DNA of 64,000 nucleotides from Streptomyces sp. B93 (lineage in GTDB: Bacteria; Actinomycetota; Actinomycetes; Streptomycetales; Streptomycetaceae), in assembly GCF_018070565.1 (NCBI RefSeq), contig NZ_JAGPXL010000003.1, positions 230,484-294,483 on the forward strand, read 5' to 3'. The notes under the pieces were generated by a model. The model saw nothing but the letters and a program-made list of their open reading frames with translations. It was not told the origin of the DNA and did no database searches. Within the stretch, counting starts at the first letter, position 1; each line of letters opens with the position of its first letter. Shown in pieces: positions 1 through 7,836 of this stretch. The position numbers and the translations under genes were made by a program.

Positions 1-570
1 GTGGTGGATGGCGGCGGGGTCGAGGTAGCCCATCAGGGTCTGGGCGAGGATCTCGCAGTCGGCGTCGGGGGCCGCCTCGCGCAGCAGCATCAGGAGATGG
101 CCGTAGTGCAGCCGCCACGGCGGCGGGCTGAAGCGGCGGTCGGGGCCGCCCTGGGCGGCGAGTTGCAGCTCCAGGTCGTCGGCGGAGCGGCGCAGGGTGG
201 CCACGCCGAAGGCGTTCAGCCGCTCCACCGGTGGCGCGCCGGGGCCGAGCGGCGGGGGCCCGGAGAGGAACGCGGCCTGGAACTTCTTCTCGGAGTGGTC
301 CAGCAGCGCCGTCAGCAGCCCGACCCGGTCACCGAAGCGGCGGAAGACGGTCCCCTTGCCCACCTCGGCGGCAGCGGCCACCGCCTCCATGGTGACCCCG
401 GCGGCGCCGTGGTCCGCGACGAGCCGGGCCGCGGCCTCCAGCAGCCGGGCCCGGTTGCGCGCGGCGTCGGCGCGCAGGCACTGCTCCTCGTCGGGGGTGC
501 CGAGCTGGATCAACTCGGCGTCGTCCAGGGCCTCCTGGGACGACGACAGGGGCGGCAGTGCGGCTGACAT
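1..570 (-). CDS. TetR/AcrR family transcriptional regulator (3' end off window)
   Basis: Frame open from an ATG at 570 to the first base of the window, 190 codons with no stop, so the C-terminus is missing. Residues 45-88 form a TetR helix-turn-helix, with the GVTMEAVAAAAEVGKGTVFR stretch typical of the recognition helix and its YRHF-like end (FRRFGDR). The rest is the helical ligand-binding domain. The gene is divergent from an FMN reductase, with two GGACC-N2-GGTCC palindromes in the 143-bp gap, so it probably represses itself and the reductase. The ligand is unknown; by analogy with TetR/flavoreductase pairs it may be a quinone or other electrophile (inference). Confidence 0.9.
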   Translation of the reverse strand, partial: MSAALPPLSSSQEALDDAELIQLGTPDEEQCLRADAARNRARLLEAAARLVADHGAAGVTMEAVAAAAEVGKGTVFRRFGDRVGLLTALLDHSEKKFQAAFLSGPPPLGPGAPPVERLNAFGVATLRRSADDLELQLAAQGGPDRRFSPPPWRLHYGHLLMLLREAAPDADCEILAQTLMGYLDPAAIHH

Positions 571-600
571 GAAAACAGCGTAAAGCATCGGGAAGAAAAT

Positions 601-653
601 GGACCGCGGTCCGGTTAGGGTGCTACAAAGTGGAAGCGGACCTCGGTCCGGTT
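601..653. promoter_or_regulatory. Paired TetR-type operator palindromes
   Basis: Two near-identical 16-bp elements lie in the divergent TetR/reductase gap: GGACCGCGGTCCGGTT at 601-616 and GGACCTCGGTCCGGTT at 638-653. The first core is a perfect 12-bp palindrome and the second differs only in its two central bases. They start 37 bp apart. Position and symmetry suit a TetR dimer acting on both genes; binding is inferred. Confidence 0.7.
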
Positions 654-713
654 CTTGCTCGTCGTTTTCGAGCAGTCCCGTCACACCCCTTTTTGACCCT
701 CTGGGAGACCCTC

Positions 714-1277
714 ATGACCGTGCAGATCCTCGCGCTCGTCGGAAGCCTTCGCTCCGGTTCGCACAACCGCCAGCTCGCCGAGGCGGCCGTCAAGCTCGCG
801 CCGGAAGGCGTCGACGTGCGGCTGTACGAGGGCCTGGCCGAGGTGCCCTTCTACAACGAGGACATCGACGTCGAGGGCAGCGTCCCGGCCGCCGCCGCGC
901 GGCTGCGTGAGGCCGCCGGCGCCTCCGACGCCGTACTGCTGTTCACCCCCGAGTACAACGGCACCATCCCGGCCGTCCTGAAGAACGCCATCGACTGGCT
1001 GTCCCGCCCGTACGGCACCGGTGCCCTCACCGACAAGCCGGTCGCCGTGGTCGGCACCGCCTTCGGCCAGTACGGCGGCGTGTGGGCGCAGGACGAGGCC
1101 CGCAAGGCCGTCGGCATCGCGGGCGGCAAGGTGCTGGAGGACGTCAAGCTGTCCATCCCCGGCTCGGTGACCCGCTTCGCCGACACCCACCCGGCCGACG
1201 ACGCCGAGGTCGCGGCGCAGCTCGCCGAGGTCGTCGCCCAGCTGCACGGCCACGCCGGCACCCAGGTCGCGGCCTGA
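714..1277 (+). CDS. NADPH-dependent FMN reductase
   Basis: 187 residues, a normal length for the flavodoxin-like NAD(P)H:FMN reductase family. GSLRSGSHNRQ at residues 10-20 is the loop that binds the FMN phosphate, and PEYNGTIPAVLKNAIDW is the family signature near the flavin ring. Such enzymes reduce quinones, azo dyes, chromate or free FMN in the cytosol. An upstream in-frame ATG at 630 exists, but the ATG at 714 was chosen because it has GGGAG just ahead and begins exactly where family homology begins. It is divergent from the TetR gene and behind two palindromes, so induction by an electrophile or quinone is likely (inference). Confidence 0.9.
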   Translation: MTVQILALVGSLRSGSHNRQLAEAAVKLAPEGVDVRLYEGLAEVPFYNEDIDVEGSVPAAAARLREAAGASDAVLLFTPEYNGTIPAVLKNAIDWLSRPYGTGALTDKPVAVVGTAFGQYGGVWAQDEARKAVGIAGGKVLEDVKLSIPGSVTRFADTHPADDAEVAAQLAEVVAQLHGHAGTQVAA

Positions 1278-1291
1278 GTCCGGGCCCCCTC

Positions 1292-1322
1292 CCCCGCCGC
1301 ACGCCCGCGCGGTGCGGCGGGG
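1292..1322. terminator. Bidirectional hairpin between convergent genes
   Basis: CCCCGCCGCAC at 1292-1302 pairs perfectly with GTGCGGCGGGG at 1312-1322 around a 9-nt loop. It sits between the FMN reductase stop and the caspase stop and has no U-tract, as usual in Streptomyces. Confidence 0.6.
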
Positions 1323-3356
1323 TCAGGCCACGCCGAGCGTGACGAAGTAGGCGAGGGCCAGCAGCAGGGCGATGATCGCGACCGGGACCGCGATCAGGTT
1401 CGCCGTCCAGGTCAGCGCCCTCGTGGCGCGCTCCGCCGACTCCGGGTGACGGCCGGGCCGCGCGCCCAGCTCGTGCCGGGCCAGCGCCCGGAACACGATC
1501 GCGGCCACCGCCGCGGCCAGCGCCACGAGGAGCGGGGTGAGCAGGCCGTTCTGCGACGCGTGCTCCCGGATGTGCTCGATCCCGCCGTCCCGTCGCAGCG
1601 CCTCCCCGACCTTCGTCGCCGCGACGGCGGCCAGCACGCCCGTGAACAGCGCGGTGACGGCCAGCGCGAGGGCGATGGCGGCCAGGACGGGGGCACGGCG
1701 CGCACCCGCGGGCACCCGCCTCGCCGGGGGCGGCGGCCGGCGCGGTGGCGGCGGGGCGGTCTCCTTGCGCGGCGGAGTGACCCTGCCGCTCTGCCGCGGA
1801 GGCGGCGGCGGTACGTCGCCCAGCGGCCGGGTCGGCCGAGGCGGCGGCACCTCCCCCAACGGCCGCGTCGCGCCCTCGTCGACCCGCCCCGACGGCGGAG
1901 GCGGCGGCACCTCCCCCAGCGGGCGCGTGGCGCCCTCGTCGACTCGCGGGGCACCCTCGTCCCCCTGCGGGGCAGGCGGCGGGACATGCTCCGGCGGCCG
2001 AGGCGGCGGCGCGGGCTCCGCGGGCCGCGTGGCGTCAGCGTGCCCGTCCCCCTGCGGCGAAGGCCGCTTCTCCGGCTCCGGTGGAGCCGTGCGCTCGGCC
2101 GGGACCACCTCCGCCTCCACACGCACCATCGCCTCCCCCACCACCCCCTTCAGCACCAGGTCCCCACTGAGCCGTCCCGCCTTCGCGGTCGTCACACTCA
2201 CGTCGAGGCCGTCGTCCGTCTGGGCCGCCCGCAGCCAGTCGTCCTTGGGGTGCGGCGCGCAGGAGCGGGCCAGCGGCGGTCCGAGCAGCCGTACCGCGCG
2301 GTGCGGCTCGGGCGCGCCCCGCGGCACCGTGCCGAAGTCCACGCGGACCGGGTGCGGGTTGATGGCGATCTCGCCGAGTGCCCGCTGTGCCTCGTCGGCG
2401 ATGAACCGGATGTCCTTGCGCACCATCTCCGCCAGCGCCTCCCGCGCCCCCATGGCGATGGGCAGGTCCGCGTTCTCCATCCTGGCGCGCAGCTCCGCGA
2501 TGGCCCCGCGCCGGGTGTAGAGGTCGGGGCTGCGCATGGCGGCGCGGAGGTCGTCGGGGACGGGCGCCGGTGTGATCCGGCGCCGGTGGCTGTGGGCGAG
2601 GTACATGTCGCCCTGCATGTCGACGGTGCGGCTCGGCGTCTGGTGGGGGTTCTGCCGCTGGACGTGGTCGAAGACGTACTCGTACAGCTCGTCCAGGGAG
2701 ACCCGGCCGTCCTCGTCCAGGTCCGCCTCTCCGGTGGCCAGCCCCTGCACCACGGCGTGGGTGAAGAGCGAGGGGCGGGGCCGGGGCGCGGAGCCCTCGG
2801 CGAGGTCGGAGCCCTCGAAGGCGTACTCCATGGAGTTGGACGCGGTGATGACGGCCCAGCCCCGGCCGCCGCCGAGCTTCTCCCCGGCGAAGGAGTCCAG
2901 GACGTGCGCGTCCTCCGCGGCCCGTACCGAGGCCGGCCCCTGGGAGAAGGCCCCGCCGTAGCAGCAGTCGAGGAACAGCACGACGCTGCGCGCCCGGGTG
3001 GTGGTCATCCGGCCGCGCACGAAGTCCGCGGCGACGGCCGTGGAGGCGAGGCGGCGGGGCAGGGTGTTGCGGGCGGCGAAGTACAGCTCGCCGGACTCGC
3101 TCTTGAGGCCGTGGCAGGAGAAGTGCAGCACGAGGGTGTCGGCCGGGCGGCGGTCGGCGAAGAAGTCGTCGATGCGCAGCGAGATCACGTGCGCGGGTTC
3201 GTTGCGCATCACGTCGACGTGGAAGCCGCCGATGTCGGGGGCGCCGAGCACCTCGGCGAGGGCGACGGCGTCGTGCGCGGGCGCCTTCAGCTTCTTCAGA
3301 CCCTCGTTGTCGTAGCTGTCGTTCGCGATGATCAGCGCGTCCCTGGTACCGCCCAT
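1323..3356 (-). CDS. Caspase-fold (peptidase C14) protein with C-terminal membrane segments
   Basis: 677 residues. The N-terminal caspase domain (about 1-235) opens with DALIIANDSYDN and has the catalytic histidine in LHFSCHG (H82) and the cysteine in LDCCYGG (C132, D-x-C-x-x-G), so the dyad is present. An EF-hand-like loop DLDEDGRVSLDEL lies near 212-224. A helical HEAT-like stretch (about 270-330) and a beta-rich segment follow, then a long proline-rich linker with a 20-residue tandem repeat, and three hydrophobic helices in the last 120 residues, so the protease probably faces the cytosol from the membrane. The ATG at 3356 begins the caspase fold; the frame runs farther upstream only as low-complexity sequence inside the neighbour. 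It lies 2 bp after the EACC1-like gene and is probably co-transcribed. Confidence 0.88.
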   Translation of the reverse strand: MGGTRDALIIANDSYDNEGLKKLKAPAHDAVALAEVLGAPDIGGFHVDVMRNEPAHVISLRIDDFFADRRPADTLVLHFSCHGLKSESGELYFAARNTLPRRLASTAVAADFVRGRMTTTRARSVVLFLDCCYGGAFSQGPASVRAAEDAHVLDSFAGEKLGGGRGWAVITASNSMEYAFEGSDLAEGSAPRPRPSLFTHAVVQGLATGEADLDEDGRVSLDELYEYVFDHVQRQNPHQTPSRTVDMQGDMYLAHSHRRRITPAPVPDDLRAAMRSPDLYTRRGAIAELRARMENADLPIAMGAREALAEMVRKDIRFIADEAQRALGEIAINPHPVRVDFGTVPRGAPEPHRAVRLLGPPLARSCAPHPKDDWLRAAQTDDGLDVSVTTAKAGRLSGDLVLKGVVGEAMVRVEAEVVPAERTAPPEPEKRPSPQGDGHADATRPAEPAPPPRPPEHVPPPAPQGDEGAPRVDEGATRPLGEVPPPPPSGRVDEGATRPLGEVPPPRPTRPLGDVPPPPPRQSGRVTPPRKETAPPPPRRPPPPARRVPAGARRAPVLAAIALALAVTALFTGVLAAVAATKVGEALRRDGGIEHIREHASQNGLLTPLLVALAAAVAAIVFRALARHELGARPGRHPESAERATRALTWTANLIAVPVAIIALLLALAYFVTLGVA
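1838..1955 (-). repeat. 60-bp in-frame tandem repeat in the caspase linker
   Basis: Two adjacent copies with a period of exactly 60 bp (the GGCGGCACCTCCCCCA segment recurs at 1842 and 1902) encode RVDEGATRPLGEVPPP-type units of 20 residues. A third, partial TRPLGDVPPP unit follows on the coding strand. The unit is acidic and proline-rich and probably acts as a flexible spacer between the soluble and membrane parts. Confidence 0.8.
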
Positions 3357-3358
3357 GG

Positions 3359-3754
3359 CTAGGCACCCACCGCCGAGTGACGCTTGACGAACAGGTCGAG
3401 GGCCTCGGTCACCTGCTCGTCCGTCGCCTCGGAGATCTCCAGTACGTCGTCGCCGATGGACAGCCGCAGCGCCGGGCGGTTCTCCTCCTCCTCGCTGCTG
3501 CGGCCCCACCAGTTCCGTACCAGGGCGGCGACCTGCCCCAGGCCGGTGGCGGCGCCGCCCAGGTGCACCAGCAGGGTGCCGATCGCGGCGATGCCCGCGA
3601 CCCGGGCGCCGGGGGGTGGCTCGCCGCCGGGGACGGCCGTCACGTCGTCCACGTCGAGCTGGAGCAGTTCCTCGCGGAGGTAGCCGGTCAGCCGGGCCAC
3701 CCGCTCGGGTTCCGCCCCTTCCTCGGAAAGGACGATCCGCAGTTCTCTCTCCAC
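3359..3754 (-). CDS. EACC1-like effector-associated constant component
   Basis: 131 residues. It starts with a short beta-rich region (MERELRIVL), has a hydrophobic glycine-rich helix at about 50-80 (IAAIGTLLVHLGGAATGLGQ), then a basic WW pair, an acidic stretch SSEEEEN, and an end reading LRLSIGDDVLEISEATDEQV. This architecture matches the small EACC1 proteins described as constant partners of caspase, trypsin and other effectors in actinobacterial conflict systems. The caspase gene begins 2 bp downstream, which is the context expected. The assignment rests on pattern and neighbour, not on a profile search. Confidence 0.72.
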   Translation of the reverse strand: MERELRIVLSEEGAEPERVARLTGYLREELLQLDVDDVTAVPGGEPPPGARVAGIAAIGTLLVHLGGAATGLGQVAALVRNWWGRSSEEEENRPALRLSIGDDVLEISEATDEQVTEALDLFVKRHSAVGA

Positions 3755-3987
3755 CGGTTCAGCCCCTCGCTAGCGGTCCGTCGGGGCGGCGCGGAGTCGT
3801 CGGACGACCGGTGGCTCCACGTCTTTGCTTACAGTGTGTGTCGCCCCGCACGGGGTGGCAAACCAGTGGGTTTCGGTTCAACTCTTCCTTTTTGATGGTT
3901 CAACCGTTGCCGACGACTGGCCGGTACCCGGCCCCCGGGCCCACGATGGGGACAGGGGAGCGCCACAGGCGCAGCAGGAGGACCGCC

Positions 3988-4869
3988 ATGGCCGACACCG
4001 TTTCCACCCACACGTCCCGGACTCCGGCCGGGCTGGAGCCCGCCGGCATCCGCAGCGGCAACCATCCCTGGCGGATACGCCTCGTCAAACACCCCAAGCG
4101 GTTCGAGTCGTCGTACTTCCGGGCCGCCAAGAAGGCGGCGAAGAAGATCCTCGCCGAGACCGGCGACGAGCATCTGCCCTACGGCCCGCGGCCCGGCGCC
4201 AACGAGTACTGGGAGATGCACCACGGCGGCAGTCTGTGGATCAAGGGCACCGGCGGCTGGCAGATGTACCGGGCCAGGGTCGGCGTCGAGTGGAGCATGC
4301 AGTTCTGCGCGGACCCGGTGAAGGTGGACCGGCTGCGCCGGGAGGCCGCCGAACTCGTCGGGGCCTTCCCGCGCACCCTGCCCGCGCTGGCGGCGCTCGG
4401 CTACGAGCAGGCCGAGGAGCTGCTGCGCACCCCGGTCACGGACGCCGACGGCGTGGAGGCGTGGACCGACTCGCTGTTCAACGCCTGTGTCCCGCTGAGC
4501 CGGGCCAACCACCAGGGCATCCTGCCCAAGGTACCCGGCGAGCACCACTACCCGTGGCCGATCAAGGGCGCGGACTACTTCCGCTACGAGGACTTCCAGC
4601 TGTGGGTGACCCTGCCCGACGGCACCCATGGCGCGGTGGCCCCGGTGGACCGCCGCGGGTCCGGCGACGGGCACGTCCGGCTGCTGCACGTGCCGGAGGG
4701 CAGCGCGGCCGCGGACACGGTGGCCGAGGCCCAGGAGCTGAGGCTGATGGCGGTGCTGCCGCCCAACAGTTCCGCGGCGCTCCAGGCGTTCGCGGAGCAG
4801 ATCGCCCCCGGCAGCCGCACCGCCTCCGGCCCGCTCACGGCCGATGCGGCGGTGCCGCCGCAACCCTGA
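3988..4869 (+). CDS. Conserved hypothetical protein, 293 aa (possibly DUF6424)
   Basis: The ATG at 3988 has a strong AGGAGG at 3977-3982. The product is soluble, with no signal peptide or membrane segment. A basic N-terminal stretch (KRFESSYFRAAKKAAKKIL) precedes a tryptophan- and tyrosine-rich middle region (NEYWEMHHGGSLWIKGTGGW), and the tail is rich in Ala and Pro. I recall similar uncharacterised proteins in Streptomyces and tentatively link it to DUF6424, but I see no catalytic motif. It is divergent from the EACC1-like gene across 233 bp and convergent with a methyltransferase. Function unknown. Confidence 0.75.
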   Translation: MADTVSTHTSRTPAGLEPAGIRSGNHPWRIRLVKHPKRFESSYFRAAKKAAKKILAETGDEHLPYGPRPGANEYWEMHHGGSLWIKGTGGWQMYRARVGVEWSMQFCADPVKVDRLRREAAELVGAFPRTLPALAALGYEQAEELLRTPVTDADGVEAWTDSLFNACVPLSRANHQGILPKVPGEHHYPWPIKGADYFRYEDFQLWVTLPDGTHGAVAPVDRRGSGDGHVRLLHVPEGSAAADTVAEAQELRLMAVLPPNSSAALQAFAEQIAPGSRTASGPLTADAAVPPQP

Positions 4870-4903
4870 ACGCAAGGGGGATGCGGCGCACACCCCGTAC
4901 CGC

Positions 4904-4920
4904 CCGGCCCGCCGGGCCGG
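4904..4920. terminator. Short GC hairpin between convergent genes
   Basis: CCGGCCC and GGGCCGG form a perfect 7-bp stem with a 3-nt loop in the 104-bp gap between two convergent genes. A weak terminator candidate. Confidence 0.35.
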
Positions 4921-4973
4921 CGCCGACTGGGCCAAGCCGCTGCGGGCGCCGGGCGGTTGGAGGTGCCGTACGG

Positions 4974-5789
4974 TTACGGCTTGCGGGCGACCGCTCCGTA
5001 CATGGCGATGTCCTCGTCCCGGATGTCCCGCTCCCCGGTGCCGTCCGGGTGCCACTTGTGGACCTGGACGATGCCGGGATCGACGAGTTCGAGGCCCTCG
5101 AAGAACTCCTGGGCCTCGGGGTGCGTGCGCAGCCGCATCGGCATGTTGCGGGCGGCGTACTCGCGGGCGACCCTGCCGACCTCCTCCGGCGCGAACTCGG
5201 CGGTGCCGATCGACATGGCCAGATAGCTGCCCGGAGGCAGCGGCTCCAGCAGCCGGCGGACGATGCCGACGGCGTCGTCCTCGTCCAGCATGAAGTGGAC
5301 GATCGCGATCACCGTGAGGCCGACCGGCCGGTCCAGGTCGAGGGTCTCGCGGAACTCCGGGGAGCCGAGGATGGCCTCGGGGTCACGGAAGTCGGCCTCG
5401 ATGTACGCCGTCCGGCCCTCGGGCGCGCTGGCCAGCAGGCCCTGGGAGAGGGTGAGGACGATGGGGTCGTTGTCGACGTAGACCACCCGGGAGTCCGGGG
5501 CCACCCGCTGGGCTATCTCATGCAGGTTGGGCGAGGTGGGGATGCCGGTGCCGATGTCGAGGAACTGCCGTATCCCCGCCTCCTCGGCCAGGTACCGCAC
5601 CGCGCGGTTCATGAAGTCCCGGTTGGCGCGCATGTGGATCGGCAGCGCGGGCCACTCGCGGGCCATGGCGTCGCCCGCTTCCTTGTCGGCGGGGTAGTAG
5701 TCCTTGCCGCCGAGGATGTAGTCGTAGATGCGCGCGGAGTGCGCGCTCTCGGTGTCGATGCGGTCGGCAGGCCATCCGTTGTCCGGCAA
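4974..5789 (-). CDS. SAM-dependent methyltransferase, DUF574 family (Methyltransf_19)
   Basis: 271 residues, the usual length of this actinobacterial family. The N-terminus shows the family signature SARIYDYILGGKDYYPADK. FLDIGTGIPTSPNLHEIAQ is the SAM-binding motif I and VVYVDNDPIV follows as motif II. Substrates are unknown. The start is a TTG with GGGGAGGGG upstream. The gene lies downstream of the XRE-DUF397 pair on the same strand and may belong to the same transcript. A second family member lies at 33619-34431. Confidence 0.9.
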   Translation of the reverse strand: MPDNGWPADRIDTESAHSARIYDYILGGKDYYPADKEAGDAMAREWPALPIHMRANRDFMNRAVRYLAEEAGIRQFLDIGTGIPTSPNLHEIAQRVAPDSRVVYVDNDPIVLTLSQGLLASAPEGRTAYIEADFRDPEAILGSPEFRETLDLDRPVGLTVIAIVHFMLDEDDAVGIVRRLLEPLPPGSYLAMSIGTAEFAPEEVGRVAREYAARNMPMRLRTHPEAQEFFEGLELVDPGIVQVHKWHPDGTGERDIRDEDIAMYGAVARKP

Positions 5790-5848
5790 CGCCGCCCCTC
5801 CCCTTCAGTCGGTCTCGCTAGTGGACGCACAGTCAGTCAACAGGCACA

Positions 5849-6085
5849 TCAGAGCAGGAAGTCGGCGTCTCCCGCCTTCACCCCCGTGAGGAACCTGGTC
5901 ATCTCGTGCGGGGTGAAAACCAGCGCCGGGCCCTCGGGGTCGGTGGACTGGCGGATCGCCACCCGCCCGTCGGCGAGCCTCTTGACTTCGACGCAGGCGC
6001 CCCCGGCGTCGTCGCTCCAGGGCCGGGTCCAGCCGCGAGCGCCCAGTTCCCGGGACGGCATGCCGTTGCGTATGTGGTGGTGCAC
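5849..6085 (-). CDS. DUF397 domain protein
   Basis: 78 residues. It shows the DUF397 pattern: an N-terminal region ending in WTRPWSDDAGGACVEVK, then VAIRQSTDPEGPALVFTPHE and a C-terminal FLTGVKAGDADF. DUF397 proteins, as in the BldB group, usually pair with an adjacent XRE regulator. The GTG at 6085 was preferred to the overlapping GTG at 6091 because AAGGAG at 6098-6093 is then 8 nt away. It directly follows, and slightly overlaps, the XRE gene. Confidence 0.88.
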   Translation of the reverse strand: MHHHIRNGMPSRELGARGWTRPWSDDAGGACVEVKRLADGRVAIRQSTDPEGPALVFTPHEMTRFLTGVKAGDADFLL

Positions 6086-6087
6086 GG

Positions 6088-6963
6088 TCACAGCTCCTTG
6101 CGAATCGCGCCGAGGAGTGCCTCGGTCTTCCTGGCGGGCGTCGCCTGGGCGCCCAGCCGGTCCAGGGCCTCGCGGTAGACCACGACGTCGTCGCCCTTGT
6201 CCAGGTAGACCGCTCCCACCAGGCCGTTGAGGTAGACGATGTCGGGCAGTTCGGGTGCCCGGAACCGGAACAGGTGGTACGCGCCGGCACGCATGGCGGG
6301 GTGCGGACCGTTGGCGAACGGCATGATCTGCAAGGTGACGTGCGGCAGGGCGTTGACCTCGATGAGGTGGTCGATCTGGGCGCGCATCACCTCGGCGCCG
6401 CCGACCGGCCACCTCAGCACGGTCTCGTCCATCACCACCCACAGCCGGGGCGGCGCCTCGCGCGCGAGCAGTTCCTGGCGGCGCATCCGCAGCGCCACCC
6501 GGCGTTCGGTGGCCTCGGCCGGGGCGTGCGGGTTGCCCGCGCCGAGCAGGGCGCGGGCGTAGCTCTCGGTCTGGAGCAGGCCGTGCACGAACTGGTTCTC
6601 GTAGGCGCGGATCTGCAACGCGGCCTGTTCCAGGCTGAGATAGGCGGCGAACCAGTCCGGCATGACATCGCGGTAGGTGTGCCACCAGCCGCGCTTGTTG
6701 GCCTCCCGGACCGACTTCAGGAAGGTGTCGATCTCCTGCTGGTCCCTCACGCCGTACACCTGGACCAGCTTCTCGACGTCCGCGAGCCGCAGCCGGGCCA
6801 CCTTGGCGGCCTCCATCCGGCGGATGGTGGAGTGGCTGACCCCGATCGCCGCGCCCGCCTGCTCGTACGTCAGTCCGGCCCGGGTCCGCAGTTCCTCCAG
6901 CTGTCTGCCGAGGATCATGCGCAGCACGGACGGGGCGCCGCCCCAGTCGGTCTCCGTGGTCAC
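6088..6963 (-). CDS. XRE-family regulator with DUF5753 domain
   Basis: 291 residues, GTG start. Residues about 18-52 form a Cro/C1 helix-turn-helix (LRTRAGLTYEQAGAAIGVSH followed by STIRRMEAAK). The remaining 190 residues are DUF5753, with the typical YENQFVHGLLQTESYAR and LPHVTLQIMPFANGPHPAM segments. With the DUF397 gene immediately downstream it forms the standard Streptomyces XRE-DUF397 pair, many of which affect development or antibiotic production. The divergent gene is an RsbW-like kinase, a third partner often seen at these loci. Inverted repeats in the divergent gap are candidate operators. Confidence 0.92.
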   Translation of the reverse strand: MTTETDWGGAPSVLRMILGRQLEELRTRAGLTYEQAGAAIGVSHSTIRRMEAAKVARLRLADVEKLVQVYGVRDQQEIDTFLKSVREANKRGWWHTYRDVMPDWFAAYLSLEQAALQIRAYENQFVHGLLQTESYARALLGAGNPHAPAEATERRVALRMRRQELLAREAPPRLWVVMDETVLRWPVGGAEVMRAQIDHLIEVNALPHVTLQIMPFANGPHPAMRAGAYHLFRFRAPELPDIVYLNGLVGAVYLDKGDDVVVYREALDRLGAQATPARKTEALLGAIRKEL

Positions 6964-7040
6964 GCCTCACCTCTCACGCCAGAGCTTCCGGCAGATCAAT
7001 TTTCGGCGAAAGCAGCATGCACTCGGCCACTTGCAAATTT

Positions 7041-7070
7041 CAACTTGCCAGTTGCGACACGATGTTGGCA
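7041..7070. promoter_or_regulatory. Overlapping inverted repeats in the XRE/kinase divergent region
   Basis: CAACT-TGCC-AGTTG is a perfect inverted repeat at 7041-7054, and TGCCA (7046-7050) is repeated inverted as TGGCA (7066-7070). The surrounding gap, 6964-7170, is AT-richer than its neighbours. This is a plausible XRE operator controlling both directions. Confidence 0.4.
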
Positions 7071-7170
7071 GGTGCCACAGTAGGCCTACCGTCTCGGCTG
7101 CCGAACAGGCAGACACCGCAGCCCGGTTCGGGGGCAGAGGCTGTGCACGGGCATACGAAAGGCGTACGGC

Positions 7171-7836
7171 ATGGCTCCGCCCTCCCTCTCCAGGCCACCG
7201 GCCCGGCTGCCCGACGACCGGGACCGGTTATCCAGCCCCTCCCCCCAGCCGGCTCTCCCCGACCGGCCACCCGGAGGCGAGCACCACGGTCGACTCCCCG
7301 GGCCCCTCGGCCCCGACCGGCTCGCCTCCGGGGCTCAACCGCCCCACCACATCCAGACCTTCGTCCTGCCGGGGATCCCGGAGTCGGCGGGTCTGGCCCG
7401 CAGACAGCTGCGCACCCTGCTCACCGCGTGGCACGTCGGCGAGGAAACACGTGACAACGCTGTCCTCGTCGCCTCGGAACTGGTCGGCAACGCCATCGCC
7501 CACTCGGTGAGCGAACGGATCGTGTTCCGGGTGATCCTCACCGCCGCGGACGCCCTCCGCCTGGAGGTCGAGGACCAGCGCCGAGGCCTCACCCGCCCCC
7601 ACCCCCGGCAGCCCGGCCCCGACGAGCAGGGCGGGCGCGGTCTGCTGCTGGTGGACGTGGTCAGCGCCGCCTGGGGCGTCATCGACCTCCCGCACCGCCC
7701 CGGCCGCACGGTCTGGGCCGAACTGTCGCCCGAAGCACCGCCCGGCTCCCCCGCTCCCGCCCCGAGCGCAACCGAACGGCCCACCCCCCACTCGGCCGAA
7801 GGACCCCTCTCCCATGGACCGAACCCGCACCCCTGA
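7171..7836 (+). CDS. RsbW-like ATP-binding protein (HATPase_c)
   Basis: 221 residues. The first 60 are low-complexity and Pro-rich. The kinase-like domain spans about 65-190, with the N-box ASELVGNAIAHS and the glycine-rich ATP lid GGRGLLLVDVVSAAWG. These are the two hallmarks of the small anti-sigma-factor kinases abundant in Streptomyces. It should bind ATP and either phosphorylate an anti-anti-sigma protein or bind a sigma factor; the partner is not evident here. It is divergent from the XRE gene, and the next ORF overlaps its end by 23 bp. The start at 7171 is uncertain because the N-terminus is not conserved. Confidence 0.85.
   Translation: MAPPSLSRPPARLPDDRDRLSSPSPQPALPDRPPGGEHHGRLPGPLGPDRLASGAQPPHHIQTFVLPGIPESAGLARRQLRTLLTAWHVGEETRDNAVLVASELVGNAIAHSVSERIVFRVILTAADALRLEVEDQRRGLTRPHPRQPGPDEQGGRGLLLVDVVSAAWGVIDLPHRPGRTVWAELSPEAPPGSPAPAPSATERPTPHSAEGPLSHGPNPHP

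Noticed and set aside
1446..3362. Long plus-strand open frame opposite the caspase gene
   Set aside because: Arg/Gly/Pro-rich composition typical of an antisense shadow in high-GC DNA, no ribosome binding site, and the minus strand carries a clear catalytic domain.
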